A stretch of DNA of 64,000 bases from Allacma fusca. Lineage: Eukaryota; Arthropoda; Collembola; Symphypleona; Sminthuridae. Shown here one piece after another: positions 1 to 14,300 of this stretch. Within the stretch, counting starts at the first letter, position 1. Every line of letters starts with the position of its first letter. The stretch lies in assembly GCA_947179485.1 (NCBI GenBank), contig OX359249.1, positions 37,992,250 through 38,056,249 on the forward strand. The letters are read 5' to 3'. Both the position numbers and the translations under genes were made by a program. The notes below the pieces were generated by a model, which was not told the DNA's origin, did no database searches, and saw only the letters and a list, made by a program, of their open reading frames with translations.

Positions 1-614
1 TGTAATTGGCATTTTGGCATGGCAGAGTGAAACTCTTATCGAATTCTTTCCAAATATACTAAATCAAATCCTTCAAGTAAACCTGCACTGCCGTTGAGTC
101 AGTCAATGGTACTAGTTGGCATATAGTTTACTTAGCATAGGCAGGCACAAGTGAATTACGAGGATTTGCATACCGCATTGAATTACTCGAAACAATTTGC
201 CTTGTGCCCTGACTCTCTCCATCTTTTTCAACGGGCTGATTGAGAGCTTACCAGTTGTAAGTTACAACCGTGATTCCTTGTATACTTCAACAAGACTAAT
301 GTATAACAAGTATTTTTAGTCGAGGATTCATATAGTAAGTACTGAAGCCCTTGTAGCTTGAGCTGGTTGACGTATCTCCGGTACAATATGAAAACCCTGC
401 AAACATTGTATAAGTCTGTTGAAAACTGCAACCCCAAAGTTCAAAAGTTGTAGCAATGAGTAATATTTTTCCAGATGAAACGTATCTCATGTATGTACAT
501 AGAGGTAGCAACCGAGCATATAGTCACATAGAATACCTTACCCAGAAAGTTATTGGTTGTGAAAGCTAATCTCGTAGGGGTTGTCTTCGTCTCGCGTTGT
601 GACTAAACAAGGCT

Positions 615-700
615 TAATGTGATTGATAACACTTGTTGATTTGAAAACATTGTTTTCAAAGCTTCAGTAAATGATAATGAATTTAAGCCAATCACACTAA
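615..700. repeat. Small imperfect inverted repeat
   Basis: The core TTGAAAAC-ATT-GTTTTCAA is a perfect 8-bp inverted repeat at 641-659. Outside it, TGTGATTG on the left is mirrored by CAATCACA on the right, giving an interrupted foldback of about 85 bp. It could be a tiny MITE remnant or chance. Confidence 0.35.
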
Positions 701-3700
701 ATAAGACACTTCAATATAAAACAAACCATGAGATTGGTTCTTTCTGGGATTTTCTACTATTTTAGTAACTATAATGCTTCGATATAGCAACTCCATATTA
801 CGTACATACACGTAATTACGTACATCCTTGTAAGTTACTACGCTTACAAAAAGGTTAGGGTACTTTAAAATTAGCTTCTAATTTTAGACTGAATAGAACT
901 GAAACCTTGATTTATGCATCTGAGCATTAACACCAGGGGAGGAAACAAAAAATGAAAATCCTCAGCATTTTTAGCCTATGCTGAAGGCGCTACCTACCTT
1001 TACCAGCATATTATCCAATAATCTAGCCCATAGTAGTAAATATTATAGTCGTAGGGACGTTTGAGTAACACAAACCATATTCACAAATAACGCACTGATG
1101 AGCGTCCTCTTGAGCTGGATGATGACCATACTTTTATTTTATAAATTTTTCTTACTATTCCAGTTTGTGGAAAGATTTTACAGAGCGATTAGACCGTAAA
1201 TTTTTTACTGGCTGTAATATTAACAGATATTAGCTCCAGACCTGGCTTGTAAATATTTGCTGGTACTTCACAATTGACTGTAAAATTGTGAGTAAGTTGT
1301 AGTTAATTTTTGATAATAGATTGCTATCAAATCCAACTTTAAGCTCGGAGTCACTATCAAAAATATCTCCAGGGAATAAAATCCTAGTTTATTTTGTCGT
1401 AAAAGAGTTTTACATGAACCACCCAAGAGAAGACGCTGCGATTTGGATTAGAAATCTTGATTAGAGGTACATGAGTGTTTGTGTTGGAAAACTCCCTGCT
1501 TTTTACAATGTACCATGAATTTAAATATTGAATGTTTCAACTTGAATGGACGCATGGAATTTTAAAGAGTTTTAAACAGTCTCAAATGGTTCCTTCAGTC
1601 CGTCCTCTCGTCCTTTGATGAGATTTTGTTAGCACAAGTCTAATTTTCAATTTTGTTCTCGCAGTTAATCTTTTTAAGGAAATTTGTCCCGACCGCTTTG
1701 GGTGAGAGATCGGTGATGGCATTCTGAGATGGGAAATGGAAACCTGAGAGTACATATTAGGCTTGGCTGTATTTCACAGTAGCTCGGTGAGATGACCGTT
1801 AATGGTGGAATGAAAAACCAAAAGAAAAATGAGTTTTAAAAAATGGACAACTAATTAACATGGTTTCGTGGGTATGAGGAATGAAGCAGAATTGCAAGTG
1901 CTCTGTTGTAGGCAAGCCCATGCATAGCTAAATGTGTGAGGTCTGGCTGGAAAAGTTTAATTTCTTGTGCATGTTTTCTCAAGAGATTTCCGCTTGATTT
2001 ACCTTAGCGTGTAGAAATAGTGTGAGCTTGAGACAGAGCACGTGAGATCATACCGTCGAGGGGTACTGTCAAGCTATATAATTATACAAACTTGAGATCT
2101 CTGTGGGCATAAAGGTAGTTACAATAGGAATGTATTTCACCGTAATTCTCCATCACGTCCAACTTTCTGTGATTGTCAGATTGATTCTTGTCTGGTTCGA
2201 AAATGATTGTAGCACTGGATATATTGTATTGTTGAGCAAGATACAGAGTGAGGCAGAGAACTCCGCATAAAACTTTTTAATGCCTTTTCCTCTCCTACGT
2301 TACAAAGATAAAGGACGTGGGGCAGATTTGCATTAAACGTTGAAATACCTGGAGTTCATTTGGTAGGAAAGATCCGTCTTTGCATCCTCTTGTTTTCGTC
2401 AACAGGCATGAGAAAGGGACTCTGTGCTAAGTAATTGCAAGAGGGAACGTGAAGCAAGACGGTAGTATTCATTATTTTCGTGGTACTGTCATTCAATCTC
2501 AACACTATTTAAGTATCTCAATGAGTAAAAATAAGTATGGCTCATAAAAATGGACAAGCGAATCATGATCTGACTGCCTAAGTTTGCTTGTTTCTCTCTT
2601 TTTTTTGATACCTCCTCACTACTCAATGTTAAATCCATCAGAAAATTAGATATAATTTTTGAGCCTTCACGTACAACCGTATAAACGCAGAAAGAATTAT
2701 TTTGCGTAATTTGTTTTAGCTTTAGTATCTATATATTACTTAGGGAAGCTGCGGATCAATGCAATGTGCGTGTGTTTTTTATTGCGGCTGGAGGAAGTCC
2801 GTAAACTACTTCCGAGCATCGAATGATTTGAGGTGTTACAACAACTGGGAACTTACGAAGCGAAAAGAGATTAAAATTAATCCACAAGTCACTCCTGTGA
2901 ATTGCCCTGACAGTTTAGAATATTCAAAAAAACTATTTATTCACCATAAAATCTATAACAAACTTAGTGTAAAAATCTCCCATAGTTTTTTGTGACCTAA
3001 AAAACTGACTTGTGTATAAAAATACTGTAATATATAGGATATATAGGGGATATAAAAAAAGCTAGACTGTTGCCTGCACTTTTCCTATAACGAAGGGAAA
3101 GAGTTGAGAACTTGGCTTGGGCGTGTATAATTTGGCAAAATAACCCTAGATTGAATACTACTAGAATATGTGATCTTGAAATAATTTCCAAATCACCAGT
3201 ACCTAAGTATATACATACAAGCAATATGATGATAATGATAAAAACTGTTCAACTTTTTGGTGCAGTTCGTAATAGTTTGTATGTGACTGAAAATGAGGAA
3301 TAATCATGATGTTGTGCCGTACACTGTAAGCAATATTGAGAATTCCAAGTGCGAGCATGCGGTCATGCTAGGAGGTAGTCAAGCCGAACTGTTTTCCTGA
3401 TCGCTCAATTTTTATTCCTCGACTTTCTACATGACTGACTTCTCTCCACTTATTCTATATTTTATTACATCAATTTTCAACTGTGTGAGCACTTGCAATA
3501 CTTTACGTAGATATATATGGAAGTTACAAAGTGTAGCTACTACAGTCCATCTTATACTTCTGGCTATACACATGTGGATTCCATAGGTACTGTATTGGTT
3601 ACTCTGAGTCTTTGGTCTGAAATTTTGTGCAGACTTCCTGTACAAAAAAATTCCAGACCCACAACCTGAAATTTCCCTCTTTAATAGTTATGATGAGTTC

Positions 3701-4369
3701 CCCGTATGTTTATTGTTACACTCAACGTTACCGATTGAATCTCCTAAATTCTTTCCAACAAGTTTCAGGTCATTTTGGACGATTTCCAACGTATGTTTGC
3801 TCCATACATAATCTTGAGGATCAAGAAGCAGATCTAACTTCATCCATCAGAATACCTTACCTTCCTTAAGAACTATAACTGAAAGCCAAATTAGCCCAGA
3901 AGTTGATTCTCGAAGGCTATTCACTATGCATTACTGTGTATCAGAATACACACCCGATTTTTTTCTGTCTGTATGAACAGGTAATGAGATTACAACAGTC
4001 AAATATGCATCAGAATTTTAAGAATGCACGCAAACTTTTTCGTACCTGCAGTCACTGCCAAAGTTGGTGGGACCGTAAACGGGCAAATCTTAGTAATGAT
4101 GGGGGAGTAACATTTACATCAAATTTATAGGTACGTCCCCATCTAGTACTGAATTAATTGTTCGTACTAAATTATCTTATTTCGTGTGTATTTCTTGTCA
4201 TTCTCAACTCACCCTGAAAGGTCTTCTCAGGTCAGGGAATAGCCACATTATGTGCTACTGGCATTGATCTGAGGCTGTCAAGTCATATCAATCGACCAAA
4301 TTAATAAATGTCGGAACTGCTGAAGCTCTAATAATTATGTATGTCAATTTTGTTTTAAAGTTTAGAAGG

Positions 4370-4391
4370 GCTAAATGAAGCTTCATTTAGC
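4370..4391. repeat. Perfect 22-bp palindrome
   Basis: The segment reads GCTAAATGAAG followed directly by its exact reverse complement CTTCATTTAGC, with no spacer. Arms of 11 bp are not expected often by chance in a window of this size. It could be a dimeric protein-binding site or a cruciform-prone site; no gene is adjacent. Confidence 0.85.
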
Positions 4392-5112
4392 ATTTCTGGG
4401 TAAGTGACCTCTTCGAAATAATTTCGGAAAGGAGTGTATCCTCCTTCCTCATGAATCCCTCCCACCTGTAATGACTGTTTTCAACCGTCCGTCCGTAAAA
4501 ATGATTTTATTATTTGCCCAAAGTAGTTTTAGAAATTCTGACTGCCGTGACAAAATCAGGTCAAATTAATTAGCTTAGTCACAGTAATTAGGCATAGTCA
4601 CTGAAAGGATGGAATATGTTCCTAAATATCTTGTTTTGATGTGGGTAATTATTATAGCTAAAGAATTAGCTTGGAAAGATATTTCCCTTTGTGCATAAGA
4701 TATTCAGAAACCTCCCGTAATAATTATGATTATTTATAGAAGGTTGTTACAGCTACGAAGAAGCCGTGACGATGATCTCCATTGTTATTCAAAAAGCTGG
4801 CCGATTTCATAAGCCACCGACTAACAACAAGTTTTGACATTGGAAAACACGTCTCCTCACATACAAAAATGAGCATGAATGTTGCAAAAATTTGTTTATC
4901 TGATTCCGCCTTGTGCTGATGTCGCGTCTTACAAATACTTCATACCTGTGAATCAGTAGTGAAGATATAGTCATACAATAAACTATGTACGTTTGTACCC
5001 TTTGTACTAACCTATTATTTATTGAAATGAGTCAGGTTTCCATCAGACAGCTCTGGCGTAAGTCGGACTGAGCGAGATAGTCTTAGGAGGGATAATGAGA
5101 GTGAGAGATTGT

Positions 5113-5137
5113 GAGAGAGAGAGAGAGAGAGAGAGAA
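5113..5137. repeat. (GA)n microsatellite
   Basis: An uninterrupted GA dinucleotide run of about 12 units, embedded in a wider purine-rich stretch (about 5080-5260). The minus-strand open frame across it encodes Ser/Leu-rich low complexity and is not considered a gene. Confidence 0.9.
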
Positions 5138-8100
5138 GGGAGAGACAGAGATAAGAGGAACAAACCATGGAAATAATTTAGTAGATGGAAAGGTTGGATA
5201 AATTCGAGAAAAAATGTTTTTAAAAGAAAGAGAAAGAAGATATTGGAAGAGAAAAACCTCCTCCAATTTTATGATCCTTCTAAGTAAGTCCTAAAAGAAT
5301 TTACATAAAAGCAACATTATGTCAATCAAATGGAAAGGCAGAGTAAACACTGCTCATGTGAAGACAATTGCTCACAAAACAGAAATTATGAGAAACATTT
5401 GAAGATGATGCGAGCCTACGGACCTGTGCACTCACCAATAACGCATGGAGTGAAGTGAAAATGCCTATGAACTCCGAGAGAGTGAGGATCTCCTACTTGA
5501 CTGCTTTCAACCTGATTCCATAGCTACAATAGACCCTTTATGCATGCTCACTACTCCCTACCAAGTGCTCATAGTCTGGGTAGAATTGATGCCTGTTGTG
5601 TACACAAGTCCAGGTACAGACTCACTACAGTATTCCCTCGCCACATCGTCATAGTCGCACTTATTTACACACAGGGAACCAGAAAGCCTCACATGATTAT
5701 GGACTGATTCTCTCGTAAATGATCCTGGCTGCATTTATTGTTAGCAGATAAACTCCAGATAAACTGCTGATTTTGCATAAGAATAAATTATGGAGGGAAC
5801 AAATCTAGGGAAAAAACATGATTGACTGTACAAGTTTTTTCCAAAAGTCAAAATAAAAACTTTTGAGAAAGACTTGTGAGAGTGTGGTGAAAAAAAATCA
5901 GGGTCTGCGTTTCCCGTACATAAGTATATGTTTATTTGTTGTTCATTTGATTATCTTGCTTTTGTCTTTTTTAAGTTTTTATCCTGAAGAGGTACAATAC
6001 CAGTACTTTTTACCACCATTTCGTGGATTAGCTTTTCTTGGAAATTTAGTGTGCCTACATAGGAAATCGGCTGTTGGGGAAAAAAAGGGAGACGTTCTTG
6101 AGTAAAGTTGGAAACACAATCAGTTTTTTTGTTTGTAGTAATGTCCATATTTTCTCGTATGGTTCTGTTCGTACTGATGATGATACGGAATTTGATGCGG
6201 CACATTGCACCGCGAATGTGTCAGTTTTTTTAAAACTCATAGAGTTGACTGCCTTTCAGGAATTCTCGTTGTTGGAGAGGACTAATGCAGAAATATAGTT
6301 TATCGAGGATTTTATCAAGTGACTGCACACAAGTATGTGTTTACTCGACACCCAGTGGAAAGATGTGAGTTTGCAGCCAGAGGGTCACAAATTGAGGAGA
6401 AATCGACACGTTAGGGCTGCATATGCCCATGTTACCCACTGTTTTATGCTTTTGAGTCAGTGTGGGCTTCTCTTTAGGATTTTTTTCCCCTCTCCGCAAG
6501 CCTCCGTAACTCTTTTTGTTTCTCCCTATTTTAGTAGTCTCCTCTGTCGCTCTGCCACGTTATCTGCATAGTTTGAGGATAGCTACTACAAAAGACGATG
6601 ACTGCCTCCTCACATGGATGATTTTCTTATCGATGCCATTAGCCACACTTGTTACATGCACATGCATATTTCTACAGAGGTGGATGCACACGTTGCAATT
6701 TTCAAGCGTTATTCAATTGAGTTCATACATTTTAGTTATAGAGACTGTTCGGGTGTGCATTGTACGTTGAGGGTAAAGAACCAGTACTTTATCTTGAGTT
6801 ACATTCGGGTGTATGTAATTATACATTGAACTGTTTTAAGAGCAAGGAACAAAAGATAGAATCAGATTACATCAAAGATCTGGGTAGTATTTTATTGTTG
6901 AGAGAGGCAGCGTCTTGGGCAATCACTACACACAGATGATTTATTCCATTCACAAGGGATTCCACTCATCTCAGTTGTAATCTACACGCTGGGAGTCCAG
7001 TCCTGGGTACATTAATAGGTAATAATTGCAACTAAAATTACTCCGAAAAATATGGTAATTAAATGTGAGTACACTCTAATAATTAATTATTAACTTCAGT
7101 TAGCTGAGGCGTCCTCTTCAGTTGAGATAAGAGAAAATGGTCTATCTGCCAGCCTATCTATCTCTGGTGGCTAGAACCTCTGCAGCTCCTCTCAGCCTAC
7201 CCAAGTGTCCTCCCTGGTTTTGATTTAGTATAAGTATGAAACTAGTTTCTTACCTTGGGATTTACTCTGGAGTGGAACGAGCTCAGGATTTCACCTCAAG
7301 AGATGAGCTTGGAGATGATACTCTTTGCAGTTATTTAGACCAGGTATTCTGGGGTAGATAGACAGGAGGGAAGGAATATCATTCTCTAGACAGACGTCCG
7401 ATTGGGTGACCCTTGTGAAATTAATGAGAAATTATTATTGAGCCATCAGCAATTGGTTATGTTTAAAGGCACAGTCAAAACTTCCCCATCGCATAATACC
7501 CAATACTCCATTTCAAACCCTTCTTTCAATAAGTTACCACCATGTATGTAATCGAATATACCAGAGTTTTTCAGACCTGGGATTGTACATCTTACATATT
7601 TATTATGTATATGTTACTTCACGTGTCTTCCTACATATCTCTGTGTCATTCTGCACAAACGGAACGAATCGTGTTTTAAAATATTAGAAAATGTGTACGT
7701 TCATTCTTCCTTATATTCTCCCCAGTGTGCATACATTTGCATAGATATACAATTAAGTATGTAAAAATGTATTTAGATATATAAAAATGGATGTAAAAGT
7801 AGTTTGTTCGAGGTATAAAGACAGTATAATGATACAATATGCGGCTCTTTGTCGTCTGAGTCTGGAGTAACATCATAATAGATTTTTGGTTACTTATATT
7901 ATACTCTGTATGGCTATAAGAATGGTTTTGAAGGGGAGGTTTCATTATTACATATGCATAATTTGTACAACTGTTGTTGTTGCTTTTAGCAGGAAAACTT
8001 TGGTATTTTTCCATCCTCTCGATGATCATTGGATTAGACTCAGCTGGGAAAAAAATATCCCCAACAGGCAATTCCAATTCAAACAAAACCGAAATCTATG

Positions 8101-8592
8101 CATATTTTTACACTTCATCATCATTACATCAAATTATCCTTCGAATCCTTCCTTTTTTCCTCATGGCACACCATCAACCTGTGTGAATGGCAACTTGGAG
8201 CCCAGGCATTGCGTTCCCTCTAATAAATAGAATCATGGAGCTTGTCTTATTACATGTAGAGACACAAGTCTTCTCACCCAATTAATTCCATCTACAAGTG
8301 TTTCCTATGTATGGTACAAATCATGTTCTCTCCATACAACACTGCTCCATCCATTAGCTATTTGCAAGTCGTTCTAAATTCTCACATGCTTGACAAGGAC
8401 TTCATGGAAGATGGACGATGAGTCAAGTAGCAAATAGTTGTGCGTAGTTTTAATCAATTTTCACCTACCTTATTGGTACTTATGGTCTGGAAAATAAAGG
8501 AAACGAGATGCGCCAGACAGAGTAAGTAGCATTGCAGTTGGGCCGTTAAAACAGTATTTTTATGCACAGTGACTAACTACTACAAGATTACC

Positions 8593-8619
8593 AAGGCAAG
8601 GTAAGGCAAGGCAGGCAGG
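8593..8619. repeat. Short AAGGC/GGCA tandem tract
   Basis: A minor imperfect tandem of AAGGC-like pentamers passing into GGCA units. No gene is nearby. Confidence 0.5.
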
Positions 8620-8894
8620 ACATTAGGTTCCTGATTTATTTTCATGGCATTTTTAAAGTTTATGGAAAAATGCATGAAATGTTGAGAAAAGAAATCGTTG
8701 GCTTAGAGAAAACCAGTGGGATTTCACCATTTTTTCTTCCCATAAAATCATAAGAGATCATCAAAATGGAATTACGATGTGGTGTCTGCCGCGGCAGACA
8801 TCAATCTTTGAAGTGCTTACACGAAACTGTGTGATGGTGTTGTACAAGTTATAGCTGAAACATGAACCCCAACAATCCATCTATCCGGTCCGTC

Positions 8895-8908
8895 AATATA
8901 TATATATA
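8895..8908. repeat. (AT)n tract
   Basis: A short uninterrupted AT dinucleotide run, followed by GATATATG. Confidence 0.7.
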
Positions 8909-10251
8909 TAGATATATGTAGAGAAAAGTGAAGTGTGTGCATTTATGCATACACATGCAGCTTGAGTGGAGTTAAGTAAATAAGTGTGTACTTATTAAAA
9001 GTTGTGAATGAAGTAAAAAAATGTTTGCATGTGTACTCCCTCCAACTACACCATAAAGTACATGTAAATTATTATCTTCTTCACACTGACTTTTCCTATT
9101 TGACTGGAGCTTTAAAGCTACAACTGCAAATGCATAGTCAATGGTACTGAATTGATGTAATGGGACTCTTGCATTGTAGCACTATAAAATACAGGTAAGC
9201 ATTCATGCATCCCATGAGTATACAAATATACGACTGGCTTGGAGATTTTTGTGCACAAAGAATAAGGGTGGACGGTGGACTAGGATGCAGGAGCTCCGGA
9301 GTTGAATAAATAAATAATTGTATTATTTGAACAGCCCTGAGATGTTCATTCATATGAATCATAATAATTCGTAGAGTTACAACTTTACGGTGAATACCAA
9401 TGAAGTTTGCCGTGCAAGTTTTGGTTGCCCTCACGGAGGGGACTCTTCTGCGTTTACTTGCTTGCTAAAATTAATTGCACATAATATTTATACACCTCAG
9501 CATTTATGCATTTCCACGGAATTTTTTTCTGGTAATTATTTACTAAAGTACATTTGATAAATCAAAGCATTTTACATGATATCTCTGTCATGATGACCAC
9601 CGTGAAAGACAGGGAAGGCTGGAGGTAACAGAGAGAAAACATTTTAATGACTTGATCATATTTTTTATTCAGACTAAAAATCGTGTAATAATCATAATAA
9701 CGTGAATTTTATTTCCCCTTCTCTTAAGAGAGTGTGTTCATTGATTCTTGGGGTCAGTCATAGCAATTGTTCATGGGACGGAGTTGGGCTGCGGTTAGGT
9801 ATCCAATTCTTAATAGGAACCTCTCAGCATCCGTCTTAATAATTGGCCTCCGAATGATTCCAATGATTTGGTAGAGACTTGATTGCAGATGTATATTCCA
9901 CATGAAGCCCCCATATCATTACTACTTTGTGGACGAACCCACAAGATATGGATAACGATTTAATTTTAAATTGGTGACTCAAGGTCTCCAGTGGTTGCTG
10001 TGTCTCCGGTTTTCATTATTTATGACCAATCGATTTTCACAAGTCTTTGTATGTCTGTCCAGCTAAATAATCTTTTGCACTCACCTCTAAAATAAAGTAC
10101 GTAATGAACTGTCGACTTGTTTTAATCGTATTCGTAAGAAGGAGTCTAGTCATGATCAAAGACATGTATTATATGTATTATATTCTGGCTGATCACTCAC
10201 TACCACACAGTCGTAGATATATAAACAAATAAACTGCATTACAATTTTTTA

Positions 10252-10284
10252 TTCTCTCTCCCTCTCTCCTTCTCACTCACTCAC

Positions 10285-10316
<32 letters not shown>
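10252..10316. repeat. Compound CT / CTCA microsatellite
   Basis: A pyrimidine-rich compound repeat: CT units, then about four CTCA/CACT tetramers, then a run of about twelve CT units. It is the longest simple repeat in the window. Confidence 0.9.
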
Positions 10317-10322
<6 letters not shown>

Positions 10323-11235
10323 TCTGTACGATTGCAAACTTGATTATTTCATAAAAATTCTTGGTATTTTCTATACAGATTCAACTTGATTAACTCTCCA
10401 TGTCCTGCTTGTTTCGTTGAGGGAAAAAAGCTGGAATGATCTTTGTTTTCCACATACCTACATAATTAATTGGGTGAGAAGACTTTTTGTCTCTACAGGT
10501 AATAAGACCTATCCATAAAATGAGGATGGAGTACGTGTTATAACTAGATATTTTTAGAACTATGATAAAGTCAAGTTTAGAAGATTTTTATGTCTTTTGA
10601 GGAATCCGAGATCGTGTAAAGATGGACGGGAAATGAGTTTATAAACGTTTGCAAGTTTGTTTTCTGAGACGTAACGACAGCTTGTTCTAGGATTTCATTA
10701 ATGCTCTGAACTGGCTTAATTGTGGTATAGAACTCATGTTTAGGCGTTGTTTTTAGCTGGGAAATAGTAATTGAAAGGAGATAATTTATGGTTTCACCTA
10801 ATGTTATAGAAAAGAAGGTGGAATTAATCAAGAAAGACAAAAGATTTTAAGAGCCTTCTTCTCCTCTCCCCCGTACAAAGTAACCCTATGGATTCTCAGG
10901 TATATAGGATCTGGGAATGAACCAGAAGATAATAAGGATATCAAAAATCAAATTTTAAAGACAGGCTTCTCTCCTTGATATTGTGCACTGCCTTGGTGGA
11001 GCTATGATATGGTTAATATTTCAAGTAAGAAATAGAAAATTCATTCCAACTGTACCCCGTAAAATTGTGCAGGTAGGAGTAGTACTGTGTAATGATAATG
11101 AAAACTATTCCAAAAACATCAAGTGTACATAAGTGTAGGTGCGTTAAGTCCAGACATGAAATCACGGATGAGGTGTACTCTCCTTACTAGTTTAATGGTA
11201 TGGTGTACAGATATGTACTTTTAAAGTATACTTAC

Positions 11236-11360
11236 CTTGACGTGAACTCCTTGACTAAGCCCGTCTTTTTCACCTGTGTACTCCTCATAATCAAGATCAA
11301 TGTACCTCTGGACGAGCCCTGAGTAAAAAGAATTGTAGTCCTCGTTGATGTACTTGCTTA
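11236..11360 (-). other. Orphan coding-exon candidate
   Basis: On the minus strand an open segment ends at a strong donor, AAG|GTAAGT, at 11236/11235. Two of the three frames stay open for about 40 codons. One frame gives an acidic, Tyr-rich peptide (…YIDLDYEEYTGEKDGLSQ…). The other contains an internal ATG near 11279 giving MRSTQVKKTGLVKEFTSR. GC content is higher than in the flanking DNA. I found no partner exon with a compatible phase and recognise no family, so this may be one exon of a long-intron gene or a chance open segment. Confidence 0.3.
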
Positions 11361-11399
11361 TTATCAAAATTCAGAATTTCGGCTCGATTATCAAGAACT

Positions 11400-14300
11400 C
11401 TGCATACAAGCGGAGCTATAGCCACATCAATAGAAATTAAATAATGCTTCTAAATTGGAAAACTTGTCTGATGAAGAAGAAGAAACACTTCTTTATGTGA
11501 AATACGAGTCACGAGCTGTGTACCAACTCATTGCAGGGGAATAATTATACGATTTTTTTCCCTCCTTCCAGATATACATACTTTACATGTGGCTTAAATT
11601 AAAGGAAAACAAATACAATTTACGGAAAGAGCACCTCTACTGTGCACCATACATGCTCATTACTTTGAATAAAAAAAACTGAACACATATTGCACACATG
11701 ATTGTTGTTTTCAATATCCAATCTCTCCTTACCAAGGGACGTACATGCAGCATAAAACAATAACAGAGAATAGTACCGTATTGTGAGTATACATCGAGCT
11801 TTATTACGATAGCATGATTCACCTGCATATTAAATTTTCAAAAAATCCCTGAAAAACTGAGAGTGAGTAATTCATATGAGATTGTATCAAGAAAATGGGG
11901 TTTTATCATCCATCCTTTAAAGCTCACAGACTTTTACAAACTATAAAATATATGATCCTATACTTAATTATTTTATCGTGCTACACTATCAGAGCTTCAC
12001 AGTTTAATGGGCACAGCTACACTTCCAGTTTAATTAGAATCATTAATCCCGCCGTATCGTTTTGTGTCATTTATGCAAATATTCTGCGGAAGGGAACCTA
12101 TAGGATTTCCAAGCAATTAACCTTCATTCCTTATTTTTAAATAACAGTAGATAGTTGTACCATACAGCGGCCTAAAAAGCTACTAGACAATGATTTGTTG
12201 GTATCCTTTAAAGTGCCCATGCACATACTTATAACAAGTTCATGTTTTAAATGAACAGCAGCATGCCGCTCCATACATAACATCAACAGGACGCACTTAG
12301 GTTGGGTTTACTAATAGTAAAAGCAAATAGCTGCTTTGGAATTTCTGTATGTTAAGTAGTGCAGAATAATGACCAGGCTCAGAGTTGATATGGGTCGGTT
12401 GCTAATGAACTAAGAAATTAATTAGGGAAAGGTGAGGATAGGCGTGGCTTGAAAGCCGCCTATGTAGCTCGAAGTCTTTGTATTACTTTCACACGTGAAG
12501 GAAGCTCCGTGTAATTGATAGACACTCTTCTTTCAACTTCACGGCTTGACTTTTCTTCTTACAAACTTTCCAAAGGTGGATGGAGACTGGCTTTGATGTA
12601 ATTTAAAAACAGAAATTAATTATTATAGCTTCTTTTCTAGAATTTTCTTCCTTCATTTTAAATCTCGTTCTCTCATGCCGGGCTGTATGTTCACGAATAT
12701 GCAGAAATGTTGACCAGATACCATACAACGAGTATGCACAGGGGCAAGGTACATACATCTGTAGTTGTTTCTTCCATTAAAACAGGTACATTTGCTTTTG
12801 TTCTCATGAATTATTTTATTAATAAATGGCCGACATAATTTATACTTTTATGAAGAGTTTCTGTACCACTGCCAATACTCATTCTGCACTTGCTAATCAT
12901 TGCAATTTGGAAGGTAGCAAATACGATGTGTCGCCTGATCATTAAAACTTGTTGCTACTAATGGCCTAATAAAAATCCAAGTGAATGGTTGTAGTGCAGG
13001 GGGAGTTGAAATGACTGAAGTTATGGAATGGGATCCCACGCAGGAATAAATATTACCAAGCCAAAGGCAACTGATTTATTCAATTGCACACCTAAAACGA
13101 TTTCAATGGATTCGAGAGCACCAATTGTTGAGAAGTTAAGCCTCAAATTCCGCAGCATACGCAATAAATCATGCATGCAGGCTCTTCATATACTTATTTA
13201 GAAATGGCATAGACAGGGGTAAGTCCGTGGAGAGGCAAGAAGTTGCTCTACGGTCAACATGGAAATGGTTAGAATGATGTATCAGTGTTGCTGGATGTTG
13301 AAATCCAATGACATAATGATATCTCAATCTGTTCCCTCTCCTGTAATTCTATTAAGCATCCCTGTCAGTGTCTCTATTCCTTTTGTCAGTTTATGAGCAA
13401 CTCATTCATCACTTGTAGCAAGCAGTTGTCTGGCATATACCACCCACATCATCATTATCAACGAGACCGTTCGGCCGAGTTGGACCTAATTTAATAAAAC
13501 GTTAGCAACTTCGAGAAAGCAAACTGGGCTGAAGGAGCTGCACGGACTCAGAGACCTGTCATTACTAACAGTAAGAATTCTGAGAGTTGGTCGTACCATT
13601 TTAATAAGATTTTTGATTTTACTACATAATCAATCTTGGATTTCGAAATATTACTGGAGTTCGCAATATCATATTCTTTCTGACAACGCTGCCACAATAC
13701 TTATACTCCACGACTCCATGTATGTATCATATGTGTGCCCACAAATGCCCACAGTACTGTAACATCATCCCTACTTAAGAATTAATTGCTTGAGATTGGA
13801 AGTTGAAAATGTTTTGGGCACCATTAAAGGGCTACCAACTATAAAAGTGAGGAAAAGGGTGGTTTCAAGTGTGATGATTTGGAGTGGCGTTGGTGTGAAT
13901 TGCAAGGTCTAAAATTCAACGCACAAATAAATTACGCACGGTTTATGTTTGCACGTTTAGGAAATTTACATTTGCATTGTTATTAATATTTGAATCTATC
14001 ATGTTGTTCAGAGTTCATGATTGGGAACCCACGTTTAATAAGTCATGCTGGGGCGCCTGTGTGGCCTCTCACAGCAATTGCAATGGAGCTGTGTGCAGCC
14101 CATCAACTTCCCATCATGCAATGCTCCAGCTCCGATGTGATCTCAGTCAGTGAAAAGTGAGTAAAGCGAGCAGGCCTGGGTTATTTACAAATCTATGAAA
14201 AGGCACTGAAGTATCGTCATCACGAGATGGGAAAAGTAGGAGGTCAAGTCAGCTCAACAGACAGTCACCCGCTCCTTCTTGTCTCATTCGCCTCAAATTT

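Larger units (their letters stand above)
1..11235. other. Gene-poor region, left flank
   Basis: I see no convincing coding exon here. Open frames are short, often start at TTG rather than ATG, lack splice-phase partners and show no recognisable domain. The stretch contains a GA microsatellite near 5.1 kb, a CT/CTCA microsatellite near 10.3 kb, a short AT tract near 8.9 kb, a perfect palindrome at 4370-4391 and a small imperfect inverted repeat at 615-700. It could be intergenic DNA or the intron of a large gene; the sequence does not decide. Confidence 0.5.

Noticed and set aside
5015-5266. Minus-strand open frame encoding Ser/Leu repeats.
   Set aside because: It is the translation of the GA microsatellite.
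7676-8086. 136-codon minus-strand open frame.
   Set aside because: AT-rich composition, no domain, no splice partners and no signal peptide; it is most likely chance in AT-rich DNA.
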